From JBNJGT01 sp964473285 (lineage in GTDB: Archaea; Nanobdellota; Nanobdellia; Woesearchaeales; JACJVW01), in assembly GCA_964473285.1 (NCBI GenBank), contig CAYYOI010000002.1, positions 1-62,277 on the forward strand: 62,277 nucleotides of DNA. The letters are read 5' to 3'. Both the position numbers and the translations under genes were made by a program. Numbering within the stretch: the first letter of the stretch is position 1; every line of letters starts with the position of its first letter. Under the pieces are notes generated by a model. That model made no database searches and had not been told where the DNA came from. It saw only the letters and a list, made by a program, of their open reading frames with translations. Shown one piece after another: positions 16,119 through 24,569 of this stretch.

Positions 16119-16952
16119 CTATAAGTTATCTACCACGAAGATACGGGTCTCTTCAATCAACTCATCAAAAGTGATTTGTGCTGAAAGATGTTCTCTTAGT
16201 AATTCTTCGATATAAGCTATCAATTCATCATAGAATTCTGAATCGCTTTTTTCAAGAAAGGACACTGATACAGAGGCTTTGTCACTGTCAAGCGCAAGCA
16301 CAACAAGAATCTGCTTATCTGATGTCTTCATCACTTTATCAAATGAATAATCTGCAATGGATGCGAGGGATAAGGATGTTGATTCCAGCTCTGAAAAATC
16401 CAGAACAAGGAACCTTAATTCAATATCCTGAAGTGCTTCCAATTCGTTTTCCTGGTTAGAATCTCTTCCCATTATATAGGAGTCTTTATAGATACCAGGA
16501 AGGGTGTTTGAAAGGAAATTCTGATTTGCCTGCAAAAGTTCCTGCTGGTACGAATCATTGAAAAGCTTGTCCATGTAATACTTATCTACTGTATTTGGGT
16601 CTTCTGAGTATTTTTTTTCGAAAGGATCAAAATTTACTGGGTTTATAGCCTTGCCATTCTTTTCAAGATTATGCCACACGAATTCCTTGTAGGTGTAGCC
16701 GCGTATTGCGCCATACTGTTGCCAGGCTTTCCAGAAGCTAATATCTTGGTGGGCAGTGTTTGTGTGTTCCGGAAGATCAAGGCATTGGGGTTTTCCATAA
16801 TCAAAAGAAGGAAGCTCATCAATTTCGACCTCGCTATCCAGGAAAAGGTCGTAATAGATATCCAGCTTATTGTCTGACAGTTGGGGCACATAAAGAGATG
16901 AACAATCTGCAAACGCAAAAGGTATTAGGAGGAATAGCAAAAGGTATCTCAT
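16119..16952 (-). CDS. Secreted protein of unknown function (last gene of the pilin/hydrolase cluster)
   Basis: A clear Sec signal peptide opens the protein (MRYLLLFLLIPFAFA, with cleavage likely before DCSS). The remaining ~260 residues are acidic and show no domain I recognise. Two cysteines lie in the N-terminal part (DCSS, PQCLDLP). The C-terminal third alternates hydrophobic strands and helices (FLVLDFSEL, QILVVLALD, ELIAYIEELL). The start overlaps the stop of the lytic-transglycosylase-like gene in an ATGA, so the two are probably coupled and may act together outside the membrane. No homologue can be named from sequence alone. Confidence 0.75.
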   Translation of the reverse strand: MRYLLLFLLIPFAFADCSSLYVPQLSDNKLDIYYDLFLDSEVEIDELPSFDYGKPQCLDLPEHTNTAHQDISFWKAWQQYGAIRGYTYKEFVWHNLEKNGKAINPVNFDPFEKKYSEDPNTVDKYYMDKLFNDSYQQELLQANQNFLSNTLPGIYKDSYIMGRDSNQENELEALQDIELRFLVLDFSELESTSLSLASIADYSFDKVMKTSDKQILVVLALDSDKASVSVSFLEKSDSEFYDELIAYIEELLREHLSAQITFDELIEETRIFVVDNL

Positions 16953-18589
16953 TGTATCAGACCTCCGGTCTTTGTTATGACATCAAACCTTGTGGTGAGG
17001 TGATCATCCTGGTTACCTAAAGTGATTGGGCCAAAATCTGACCTGAAGGTAAGTGCGAACTTATGAATAAGGTCACCATCATCAACACAGAAACGATAAG
17101 TCCTTTTTGGATGGGTTATGCATACATCCTCTTTTTCAACAACTGATAAACTTTTATTTACTAAAAGATATTTATCATAAGTATGTATTTGAGTACTTGG
17201 CTTGTATTCTTTTCCTTGTTTAAAATTATCTCCAAATAGGTAAAGACGGGGTTCACTATTAACAATCTGAATCTCCTCTCTTGTAAAAGTTTGGGGGAAA
17301 TTAATATATTCGTTTGCATCTCTAAGAGGGATATCAAGCGTTGTATCAAACGCATCTCCGCCAATTTGGCCTTCTATTACTGTAACATCATCTTTTTCAC
17401 TGAGTATGAACTTTCCGGGGATATCAGGAAGGGGGCAAGTGCATGATTGTCCAGGTGTATCAAGGCACTGCTGTATTGATTCGACCATCTGATAGAACTT
17501 TCCTTCATTACCAGAAAGGCATTCATCACCGTATTTCCAGTCATGGTGGAAACTGCTGGTTTTTGATTCGATGCAGAAATCAAGATAGTCTGATGTCTTG
17601 CATGTCTCTGCAAGGATCTTTGCCTCATCGCGAACTGTATGAAAGATGTTAAGATCATAAGGAATATCAATACTGAAACCAATACCAAAGGAAAGGGTTG
17701 TCCTTAGGTTCCTTGAAGGTGGAGGCATGTTAAAGCGTTGCATTGCTTTTTCAACATAGTCCTCAGTGTCCTTAAGGTCATGTCCTTGATGAATGTCCTT
17801 GAAGACCTCTTGAAACACAAGAATCCTGCCGATATAGAGGGAGCGTCCTGTGGTGTCATCAATGTGCTGGATATAGGATTCTATACCTGGCCCATACTTT
17901 TCCTTAAGTTCTGCCACTGTTCCAGCACCCATGTTATATGCCAGGATAGCGTCAACCATCACATCACCTGAAAACTCTTTCTCAAGAGACTGAAGGTTGC
18001 GGTTAAATAATTTAAGGGATAATCGCACTGCCAGCTCATCGTTATCAATTATTTCTTTTGGTGGTCCAGTGAAACCCATATCAAGTGCAACAGGATACAT
18101 TATCTGGGTGAGGCCATAACTGCAGGAGAACTGGTGGAATTCTTTTGTCCCATGACTTTCATCAAAACCACACCTATCCCCTCCTTTATAGGGACCATTC
18201 TCATCAGGTTTACAATAGATTGGGTCATCACAGTGTTCTTCACATAAATCATAAAATGATTTTCTCTCCTTACATAATTCACTTTCCTCATTTTTCTGAC
18301 AAGCGACAAAAGGCTCTTCATAATTATCCTCGCATCTGATAGGAGAGTCTGAAAAATAATCGCTTTCAACATAGAAAAGGCCTGCATATAGATAGGGTTC
18401 AGGAAGACCCATATCTTCTGCCTCTGAGATTATCATATCCAATGTGTCTTTGTCATCAAAGTTTTTCATTTTGTCAATCCGTGAGGAAACATCCTCTATG
18501 AGCCTTTTTTTTGCCTTTTCTTGCTCTGTTGCCATTGCTGAACCTAGTAAAATAAGAAGCAGTATCCCGATTAATATTTTGGTTTTCAT
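16949..18589 (-). CDS. Secreted lytic transglycosylase-like (SLT/lysozyme fold) protein
   Basis: A signal peptide (KILIGILLLILLGSAMA) is followed by an SLT-type fold. FYVESDY holds the putative catalytic Glu75, SYGLTQIMYP (157-166) matches the SLT 'GLMQI-P' motif, and AILAYNMGAG (214-223) matches the 'AYNAG-G' motif. Between the catalytic Glu and GLTQI lies an unusual ~80-residue insert with eight cysteines (86, 97, 106, 116, 120, 126, 140, 156), probably disulphide-bonded. The C-terminal ~250 residues are unassigned and beta-rich. Bacterial relatives cleave the MurNAc-GlcNAc bond of peptidoglycan; archaea lack murein, so the substrate here is unknown. ATGA overlaps link it to both neighbours. 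Confidence 0.8.
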   Translation of the reverse strand: MKTKILIGILLLILLGSAMATEQEKAKKRLIEDVSSRIDKMKNFDDKDTLDMIISEAEDMGLPEPYLYAGLFYVESDYFSDSPIRCEDNYEEPFVACQKNEESELCKERKSFYDLCEEHCDDPIYCKPDENGPYKGGDRCGFDESHGTKEFHQFSCSYGLTQIMYPVALDMGFTGPPKEIIDNDELAVRLSLKLFNRNLQSLEKEFSGDVMVDAILAYNMGAGTVAELKEKYGPGIESYIQHIDDTTGRSLYIGRILVFQEVFKDIHQGHDLKDTEDYVEKAMQRFNMPPPSRNLRTTLSFGIGFSIDIPYDLNIFHTVRDEAKILAETCKTSDYLDFCIESKTSSFHHDWKYGDECLSGNEGKFYQMVESIQQCLDTPGQSCTCPLPDIPGKFILSEKDDVTVIEGQIGGDAFDTTLDIPLRDANEYINFPQTFTREEIQIVNSEPRLYLFGDNFKQGKEYKPSTQIHTYDKYLLVNKSLSVVEKEDVCITHPKRTYRFCVDDGDLIHKFALTFRSDFGPITLGNQDDHLTTRFDVITKTGGLIQ

Positions 18590-19710
18590 GGGCTCAGGTG
18601 TATATGGTCTTTGTGGCTATCTATTAAGGAAGCATATTGGGCTTGTGTGCAAGGTGTTTTTCCCTTGTAACACTTATCATTATCAGGACCATAAAATTCT
18701 CCATCCAAGTTCTTCTTATAATAATCAGCTATGAGTTCATAGCAATCTCCAAAAGTTTCTCCCCTGCCATCATAATACTCGTATGCGTATACAATCTTAC
18801 CATCCTTGTCCCTGCATCTGGAGATATCGGCAGCATTTCCAATGTAATGGTTGCTTGTATCTGAATGACTACCGGTGGAGATTGAAGAGATATAAAGTCT
18901 TGCCTTGCAATCCTCATGGCCTTTACATTCCTGGTCATGCCATGCCTCTCCAAGGTCCAGAAGAACGCTGGCTAACTCTTTGGTCATGGCATTACCATCC
19001 TTTGCATCTGAAGCGATTTCAAGATGATTTGCAAGGGGGTCCTTGATCGAGTAAAGGGTGCTGAAATCCTCTTTTGGGAATAAGGCGCATGCACCAGGAG
19101 TGCTTCGTTCCTCGTTTGTACAAGAAGGTGAATGCAATGCAGTGGCTTGATCATAATCAACAATAGGGGGTGAGACCATACCACCATAACTTTGGACTGA
19201 TTTTGTAGTGATACCTTTTCTCAGGGTTACACCAGGGCCTACGATATCAAACCTGGTGGTGTCAGAAATATCAAGATTTGCAAAAGAGAGGGAATCAATT
19301 CCTGCTTCCTCCAGGACATCAAAGAAAAGCTCATTGAAGTAGGATTCTGTTGCAGAGTTAGGAGACTCTGGTGCGCACTCTTCAAAGGATTTATCCTCTG
19401 TCTGCCAGAGCTGGTATCCCTGGTATTGTCCACAATCTTTGCCTTTTGCCTGGGTGCCCTGAGAAGGTTTGACCCATCCTTTGCTTGCGGCAAGCTCTAA
19501 GGCCTGCTTGAGGAAGGATTGGGTATGCATCTGCAGGAATGCCTCTTTGTCCGCTGCTTCCTGGTATTGCTGATAAATTGAGAATTGCTGGTGACCGAGG
19601 TTATAATCTATTTTCTCATCCTTATTGCTTGCAACAGAGTAGATCTGAACCATTATTATAATTACAACTAGGACAATTCCTACATGAAATATCATCCCTT
19701 TCTTGTTCAT
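18586..19710 (-). CDS. Membrane-anchored M15/VanY-like metallopeptidase domain protein
   Basis: The N-terminus (MNKKGMIFHVG, then hydrophobic residues to about 26) looks like a class III signal peptide or single anchor. Residues about 40-260 are unassigned with several cysteines. The C-terminal ~110 residues carry SNHYIGNAADIS (H288, D295) and KDHIHLSP (D368, H369, H371), the His...Asp...His zinc pattern of the LAS/M15 family (D-Ala-D-Ala carboxypeptidases and endolysins). All apparent ligands are retained, so it may be active. It lies between two other membrane genes and overlaps both by 4 bases. The true substrate in an archaeon is unknown; peptide cross-links of prey cells or of a surface protein are possibilities. 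Confidence 0.75.
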   Translation of the reverse strand: MNKKGMIFHVGIVLVVIIIMVQIYSVASNKDEKIDYNLGHQQFSIYQQYQEAADKEAFLQMHTQSFLKQALELAASKGWVKPSQGTQAKGKDCGQYQGYQLWQTEDKSFEECAPESPNSATESYFNELFFDVLEEAGIDSLSFANLDISDTTRFDIVGPGVTLRKGITTKSVQSYGGMVSPPIVDYDQATALHSPSCTNEERSTPGACALFPKEDFSTLYSIKDPLANHLEIASDAKDGNAMTKELASVLLDLGEAWHDQECKGHEDCKARLYISSISTGSHSDTSNHYIGNAADISRCRDKDGKIVYAYEYYDGRGETFGDCYELIADYYKKNLDGEFYGPDNDKCYKGKTPCTQAQYASLIDSHKDHIHLSP

Positions 19711-20303
19711 TTTTTTACATACTCTACTCTTAGAGTTACATTTATCGGTGTTCCATCATTTAACAAGATGGTTTTTGAGACTATATCTGGTGTCGAAAAA
19801 TAATTTTTGCATGACCCTTTTCCTCTAAACACATTTTCTGAAAATATCCTGCCTTTTGGTTTTTGGTGCCTTCCAAACTCGTCCGTAGGATTATTCGGAT
19901 CATTACTGGTATGCTTCTCCTTATTAAAATAGATTATATAGGTTGCGATGCAGTCAATGAATTCCTTGTCTTCTGTAACTACGTCCGTAAAGGTATGTTC
20001 AGAAAAATCCAGGATATCCTGGACTTTGCCCTTAAAGGAAGTGATATTTTGCTTGCACGCCTTCCCAGCGGAACATGCTTCATAAGTTTTTGAGTAATGG
20101 TCCCTGATATTCATGCCATCAACTTCTGTCCTGAGGATATTATTCAGCATCATGTCCATTGTAAGATGCCTGGATTCTTCTTCTATGTTAAACTCTATTG
20201 GGGTGTTTGGGCTATAAAGCAAAAAGAAGATGATGAAAACAACTATAAGTGCGATAACTGACATAACAAGTACTGCTGATTCTGAGACTTGTCCTTTCTT
20301 CAT
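19707..20303 (-). CDS. Pilin-like membrane protein of unknown function
   Basis: The start MKKGQVSESAVLVMSVIAL is a textbook class III/type IV pilin-like N-terminus: Lys-Lys-Gly, then Q-x-S-E and a ~20-residue hydrophobic helix. The remaining ~165 residues are exported and contain four cysteines (EACSAGKACKQ, IDCIA, SCKNYF). No known domain is seen. It overlaps the flanking genes by 4 bases at each end and would be processed by the same prepilin peptidase as the other cluster members. Confidence 0.7.
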   Translation of the reverse strand: MKKGQVSESAVLVMSVIALIVVFIIFFLLYSPNTPIEFNIEEESRHLTMDMMLNNILRTEVDGMNIRDHYSKTYEACSAGKACKQNITSFKGKVQDILDFSEHTFTDVVTEDKEFIDCIATYIIYFNKEKHTSNDPNNPTDEFGRHQKPKGRIFSENVFRGKGSCKNYFSTPDIVSKTILLNDGTPINVTLRVEYVKK

Positions 20304-20803
20304 TGTTTCACCACTGTTATAGCCAATCTTCCTGGGTCTAGTGAACCTTTATCATTTACGAGTACATAAATGGATTGCCTGACTTTTGTTACAGATCCAG
20401 GACCTTTCCCACTATATGATATAGGCTCAAGTTTCATATAGGCCTTCTTATTATAATAAATTGTGTCTGTAGAATCTTTTTTTATTAGCTCAATCTTTGC
20501 AGCTATGTGGTCCTCGAAATCACTGCTATAGTTTATTGCAGATTCATCAAACCTGCTAAAATCTATTATTCCTGGCTGCATCTTGTCAAGGACAGAATCA
20601 TAATGGGAGATTCCATGGGGTGTATAAAGAAGGCGATGGATGAAAAGGGTGGCTTCAACCTCTCTAGTATCCACTTTTTCATTTACTGTTGAATTCAGAA
20701 TCATGACCATGGCTACACCTATGATAAGTATCATGAAGAGTTTCCATATGTAATATACTCCTGTAAGGGAGACACTACCCTTTGTAAAATTCAGTAATCC
20801 CAT
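20300..20803 (-). CDS. Small membrane-anchored protein of unknown function
   Basis: A single hydrophobic segment (WKLFMILIIGVAMVMIL) after a short 20-residue N-terminal leader anchors a ~125-residue outer domain that is rich in beta-type sequence and ends RLAITVVKQ. It has no cysteines and no recognised fold. The ATG at 20803 is preferred to the TTG six bases upstream. The reading frame overlaps the end of the amidase-like gene by about 29 bases and the start of the next gene by 4, so translation is likely coupled. Confidence 0.7.
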   Translation of the reverse strand: MGLLNFTKGSVSLTGVYYIWKLFMILIIGVAMVMILNSTVNEKVDTREVEATLFIHRLLYTPHGISHYDSVLDKMQPGIIDFSRFDESAINYSSDFEDHIAAKIELIKKDSTDTIYYNKKAYMKLEPISYSGKGPGSVTKVRQSIYVLVNDKGSLDPGRLAITVVKQ

Positions 20804-21677
20804 CTGCAATTGTCTGCCAGATATCTTTTATCTTTTTGTTTTCCTTTAGTATCGAATCATCATTGAGAACATTACCTATTTCAAGACTTACAAATGAAGC
20901 ACCAGGTTTTCTCTCAACCCTGACCTGGTTTGCTCCCAATTTCAGGTTTGCCTGTTCAAATCTTTCCTTTAGTATACAGGAGAGTTTCCTTGCCCTTGAA
21001 TCTGTCTGATCATAGGAGATTATTATCGGAGTTACTGTCTTTTGACCCATTCCTGCCTTCATCTCAATCAAAAGATCATAGTTTTGAAAATCTTGCTTGT
21101 CCTGTGTGGGATCCTCAGAAGTAAGTTTCACATTGGCATTAAGATAACCTTTGACATTATCTGCCAGGACCCACATGATATCCTCATCAACACCTTTCTC
21201 TGCTTTGTGAGGGTCAAGCACAATGAGATTTTTCTTCCAATCAGGATCTTTTGTATCAAGGGATTTGCTACAGGTAGAGGCTCCTGTATCCTCTGCGATA
21301 TATACCCTGTTCTTATTCTCCAGGTAAATCCTGGAGGGGTTCTCCATATCCTCTGCCCTGAAAGGAATAAGATCATTTTTTGCAAAGGGATAGTATATCT
21401 TGGAGTCATCCTCTACTGTCACACGGTCTTTGAAAGAGAAGGAAAACTTTGAAAGGTCAACCTTGCTAGGATCATAAAGGTAACTTATCTCATAGGGAGA
21501 TGCAGAGATTGTATCTACCAGAAGAGCAAGGTCTTTTGAAAGGTAGGTCTTCTCATGATAAGTGCTATCCTCATAAGCATTGATTCTTAACAGCATGAAA
21601 ACCAAAAGTGCAGCGATCAAGATCAGGTCAAGAATATAAACCAACATAGCTTCTTGGTTTCCAGTATCGCTGTCCAT
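20775..21677 (-). CDS. Membrane-anchored, degenerate N-acetylmuramoyl-L-alanine amidase (amidase_3) homologue
   Basis: One membrane helix (11-31) is followed by a linker and a C-terminal half with the amidase_3 pattern: NLIVLDPHKAE (150-160) in place of V-x-DPGHGG, E165 in the second ligand position ahead of helix DIMWVLADNV, NYDLLIEMKAG (199-209) in place of DLFVSIHAN, and FVSLEIGNVLND (262-272) in place of VLVELGFLSN with the catalytic Glu266 kept. The SIHAN histidine is replaced by lysine (207), so one zinc ligand appears lost and hydrolysis is doubtful. It could be a binding or regulatory remnant. A TATA box lies 26 bases before the ATG. Confidence 0.65.
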   Translation of the reverse strand: MDSDTGNQEAMLVYILDLILIAALLVFMLLRINAYEDSTYHEKTYLSKDLALLVDTISASPYEISYLYDPSKVDLSKFSFSFKDRVTVEDDSKIYYPFAKNDLIPFRAEDMENPSRIYLENKNRVYIAEDTGASTCSKSLDTKDPDWKKNLIVLDPHKAEKGVDEDIMWVLADNVKGYLNANVKLTSEDPTQDKQDFQNYDLLIEMKAGMGQKTVTPIIISYDQTDSRARKLSCILKERFEQANLKLGANQVRVERKPGASFVSLEIGNVLNDDSILKENKKIKDIWQTIADGITEFYKG

Positions 21678-21697
21678 GAGAGAGGCTTGGAAGACTG

Positions 21698-21709
21698 AGT
21701 TTATATGAT
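21698..21709 (-). promoter_or_regulatory. Internal TATA box upstream of the amidase_3-like gene
   Basis: On the minus strand ATCATATAAACT is centred 26 bases before the ATG at 21677, in the 37-base gap after the coiled-coil gene. It suggests that the enzyme-encoding part of the cluster can be transcribed separately. Confidence 0.45.
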
Positions 21710-21714
21710 TTTTG

Positions 21715-23274
21715 CTATTGGCAACCTGAGTCTGTGCATTTTCCTACAATACAGGCTTCTATCTCTTTATTATCTGGACCATGCTCACATATGCACAAGG
21801 TTTGCACATCCATTTGCTTAATGCACATAGTAAGGTCACATATCTCCTGAAGTGAATCATCATATTCATTTTCGAACGTCTTACATTTTTGATATAGTTC
21901 TTCATAGGTATGTTTTTTATCCTCATCTTTATAGAGTTCGTAGAGTTTTTTGATACCTTCATCAGTCAGAAACCTTAATTCTTTTGCATACCCATAAGCC
22001 TGAGGTTTAATGTATTTATCTCCCTCATCTGACCACCAGCCCTCATAATATTTTTCCTTTTCTTTCTCTAAGGAATCCACCTGCTTTTCAGAAAGTCCAA
22101 ACAAGCCCTTGAACATAATTATGTCAGCATGATTCAATGATGATTTAGACATTGCCTCAATTATAATATCAATATCATCTTTTGTAAGATCATTGATAGT
22201 ATCAAGATCGGTTCCAAAATTCAACCAAAAGTCCTTCCAATTGTTTTCCCAGACAAAAGGCCTGAAATGGTCATGGATGAAGGTCTCTTCTGATCTGGAG
22301 GTTTCACTAAGAGCCTTTTCCAATTCTTCTTCATGTCCTTTCTGTACCTTTACCTTTTCATTCAATTCTTTGATCTCTTGGGTAAGCTTTTTTTTCTTGC
22401 CCTTTTCATTGTAGAGTTCTTTGCGGTATTCAATGAAATAATCATTGAAATCATTAGTCAAGTCAAGAGGTGCCAAAAGGATATAGGTAGTGCCCTGGTA
22501 TTCCATCTTTTCCAGATAAAGATTTCGATTGCCAAAAAAAGCCTCAACCTTTTTTCCGTTGTTACCCAGGTTTTGAGAGCCATCCCACCAACCATATCTT
22601 TGAAAGCCTAACAAAAAAAGATAGCCATAAGAACCAGCCCATTCATCTGAGAAATCAGCAAGGGAAATATCTTTATTTTTACCCTGATTCTGGGGAGGAA
22701 AACTCTGAGTCAGTTCATCAAATCCAATATTCTCTTCCTTCTTAAGAATATCCAGTAATCCATCAGTCTGGTCGCCAAACCTATCAAAAGTGTAGCCTGC
22801 TAATATTATTTCTTCTTTAAATACCCGGCAGTTAACTATATCTTCTTTCTTGATAAGACATATACAAGCACTATTACCGCATTCAACAGGCCTTTCAACT
22901 TTTTTATTATTGATGAAATTCCAATCATCACGAAAGCTGTTTTTTATTGGTGCTATCATCTGCTTGTCTGTCGTATATCTTAACTCAAAGGTGTCGGCAA
23001 AAAATTGGGTAGTAGGGTCATGATTCTTATCAAAGCCAATGATTGAATAACCTTCTTCAAGGGTTATGGGGATTACATTCTGGCGGAAAGTGTCAGTTGA
23101 ATCGATCAACCCATTGATATTTTGAGTAAGGACATTGAAGCTTTTTTCTGTCGGTCCATCTACACCAAAAACATTGGAGAGAAAACCAAAAATCGGTGTG
23201 AAGAGAACGAATATCAGGATTGCGGCCAATGTAAGGCCAACAACCTCACTCATTACCATCTGGGCCTTAGCCAT
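21715..23274 (-). CDS. Large pilin-like membrane protein with coiled coil and Cys-rich tail
   Basis: The N-terminus MAKAQMVMSEVVGLTLAAILIFVLF is a class III-like segment: Lys-Ala-Gln, then a hydrophobic helix. It anchors a ~490-residue outer domain. Near residues 285-330 lies a strongly charged coiled coil (KKKKLTQEIKELNEKVKVQ). The last ~45 residues hold seven cysteines (CDLTMCIKQ, TLCICEHG, CIVGKCTDSGC), which suggests a disulphide knot. A further Cys cluster (ECGNSACICL) lies near 132-140. No known domain is recognised. It overlaps the TSP3-like gene upstream by 8 bases. It is the biggest protein of the cluster and may be a scaffold or tip protein. Confidence 0.7.
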   Translation of the reverse strand: MAKAQMVMSEVVGLTLAAILIFVLFTPIFGFLSNVFGVDGPTEKSFNVLTQNINGLIDSTDTFRQNVIPITLEEGYSIIGFDKNHDPTTQFFADTFELRYTTDKQMIAPIKNSFRDDWNFINNKKVERPVECGNSACICLIKKEDIVNCRVFKEEIILAGYTFDRFGDQTDGLLDILKKEENIGFDELTQSFPPQNQGKNKDISLADFSDEWAGSYGYLFLLGFQRYGWWDGSQNLGNNGKKVEAFFGNRNLYLEKMEYQGTTYILLAPLDLTNDFNDYFIEYRKELYNEKGKKKKLTQEIKELNEKVKVQKGHEEELEKALSETSRSEETFIHDHFRPFVWENNWKDFWLNFGTDLDTINDLTKDDIDIIIEAMSKSSLNHADIIMFKGLFGLSEKQVDSLEKEKEKYYEGWWSDEGDKYIKPQAYGYAKELRFLTDEGIKKLYELYKDEDKKHTYEELYQKCKTFENEYDDSLQEICDLTMCIKQMDVQTLCICEHGPDNKEIEACIVGKCTDSGCQ

Positions 23275-23731
23275 CGCAATCCCCTGCTATGAATCTAAAG
23301 GTATTGGAGTTAGTTTCATCAGTACACTCGCTTCCTTCAAGAACATAATCCTCACAAGAGCTATCCATACCATCTTTACCAACGCCGCATTGAGTTTCTC
23401 TTCCTTCTAACCTATGCCTGCATGTTACCTTGTCTGGATCATCTCTTGTCTCTTCTGTTTCACAGGCATCAGCCATACCATCACCATCAGTGTCAATTGT
23501 ACTATCTCCATCAATACAGGGATCACATGTATCTGGATAGCCGTCCCCATCACAATCTGGAAGGTCATTGACCATTATCTCTGATTCCTTGCAACCATCC
23601 AATTGATTCTTGACCTTGATAGGATCCAGAACAGCAGAAGAAGTGTCTAGCACCTTACTTTTTATCATAGATCCTGCGAAAAAAATGATTACTATAGCCA
23701 AAATGAGCCCAACAATCTGTCCAAAACCCAT
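23267..23731 (-). CDS. Pilin-like protein with thrombospondin type 3-like Ca-binding repeats
   Basis: A hydrophobic N-terminal helix (IVGLILAIVIIFFAGSMI) anchors a small outer domain. Residues about 58-92 contain two Asp-rich units, DCDGDGYPDTCDPC and DTDGDGMADACE, the D-x-D-x-D-G-x-x-D-x-C pattern of TSP3 repeats that bind calcium and are stabilised by disulphides. Several more cysteines follow. The ATG at 23731 has GGTGATGTG just ahead of it, a likely Shine-Dalgarno. It lies upstream of the large coiled-coil gene and overlaps it by 8 bases. Confidence 0.75.
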   Translation of the reverse strand: MGFGQIVGLILAIVIIFFAGSMIKSKVLDTSSAVLDPIKVKNQLDGCKESEIMVNDLPDCDGDGYPDTCDPCIDGDSTIDTDGDGMADACETEETRDDPDKVTCRHRLEGRETQCGVGKDGMDSSCEDYVLEGSECTDETNSNTFRFIAGDCDG

Positions 23732-23735
23732 CACA

Positions 23736-23993
23736 TCACCCTATGGCTTTGCAGCACTTGATTATGTCTCCTTTCTTCTCTGTATCGTCGCCAGTATATT
23801 TCCCTGGTACCAATAACTGACCAGGACCACAGTCGCTTGAGGTTTGCTCTTCAGGGCATTCATAAGAAGTGGAAGTGTCAAAAAGACCAAATCGATCATT
23901 CATTATATACAAGGAGAACGCCAATATGACAAGCATTATGATCATCCCTACAATCATCTGCATAGAAAGACCTACACCTTTCTTTGTATTCAT
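23736..23993 (-). CDS. Small Cys-rich pilin-like protein (double-Cys family)
   Basis: MNTKKGVGLSMQMIVGMII is a class III-like N-terminus with KKG ahead of a hydrophobic helix. The ~55-residue exported part holds Cys in ECPEE, DCGPGQL and a terminal KCC. The Cys-Cys near the C-terminus and a G-D-I/V-K-C-C context are shared with four other small proteins of this cluster (24247, 24531, 27142 and 27414 starts). The ATG at 23993 is preferred to one 12 bases upstream because it matches the family start. Function unknown; a minor pilin is the best guess. Confidence 0.7.
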   Translation of the reverse strand: MNTKKGVGLSMQMIVGMIIMLVILAFSLYIMNDRFGLFDTSTSYECPEEQTSSDCGPGQLLVPGKYTGDDTEKKGDIIKCCKAIG

Positions 23994-24247
23994 TCTACAC
24001 AACACCTTACATAAGCTCCTTCATCATGTCCATCATAGGGTTCTTTCAGTTGGATAATCTCTATTTTTCCCTCGCATTCACCATCTATGGCTTTTTCATA
24101 ATCCTCGCTGGAACAGTCTTTGGAGTCTGTAGCTTCTGTAAATACCCTTGCCTTGTCACCAAATATGAAAAGGATTACGACAAGCACGGCCATAGCTACA
24201 ATAGCTATGATTATGAAATTGATTGAAATAGATATTCCTTTCTTCAT
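23990..24247 (-). CDS. Small Cys-rich pilin-like protein (double-Cys family)
   Basis: MKKGISISINFIIIAIVAM is nearly identical to the N-terminus of the next gene upstream, showing a recent tandem duplication. The signal would be cut after KKG. The outer part (KDCSSEDYE, GECEGK, YVRCCVE) ends in the shared double-Cys. A GGTGA Shine-Dalgarno precedes the ATG at 24247. The downstream gene's start overlaps this stop by 4 bases. It is presumably a minor pilin or small surface subunit. Confidence 0.7.
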   Translation of the reverse strand: MKKGISISINFIIIAIVAMAVLVVILFIFGDKARVFTEATDSKDCSSEDYEKAIDGECEGKIEIIQLKEPYDGHDEGAYVRCCVE

Positions 24248-24531
24248 CAATAATCACCCATTGGTACACAACATTTGACAACATCGCCTTTCTCTGCAGT
24301 TTCTTCTAATTCTTTGCATTCTGTTCTCAAAGGGCGACTGTTTATCACCTGCCCTTCCGGGCAATCGTTTTCTTCTGCAGCCTTAGCATCAGGACACTCG
24401 CAGTATTTGGTGGTAGCACTTGTAAACACCTGCGCCTTGTTATTGAATATGAAAAGAATGACAACCAAAACAGATATAGCAATGATTGCAATGATGATGA
24501 AATTGATTGAAATGGATATTCCTTTCTTCAT
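24247..24531 (-). CDS. Small Cys-rich pilin-like protein (double-Cys family)
   Basis: MKKGISISINFIIIAIIAI begins a class III signal and a hydrophobic helix, a tandem paralogue of the following gene. The exported part has CECPDAK, DCPEGQ, TECKEL and the terminal VVKCC. A minus-strand TATA-like AATTTTATTAA lies about 26 bases before the ATG, in the 38-base gap after the TPR gene, so this gene could head a sub-operon. No enzyme motif is present. Confidence 0.7.
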   Translation of the reverse strand: MKKGISISINFIIIAIIAISVLVVILFIFNNKAQVFTSATTKYCECPDAKAAEENDCPEGQVINSRPLRTECKELEETAEKGDVVKCCVPMGDY

Positions 24532-24569
24532 GAGAGACCTTAAAATTCTGCCATTAATAAAATTTACTG

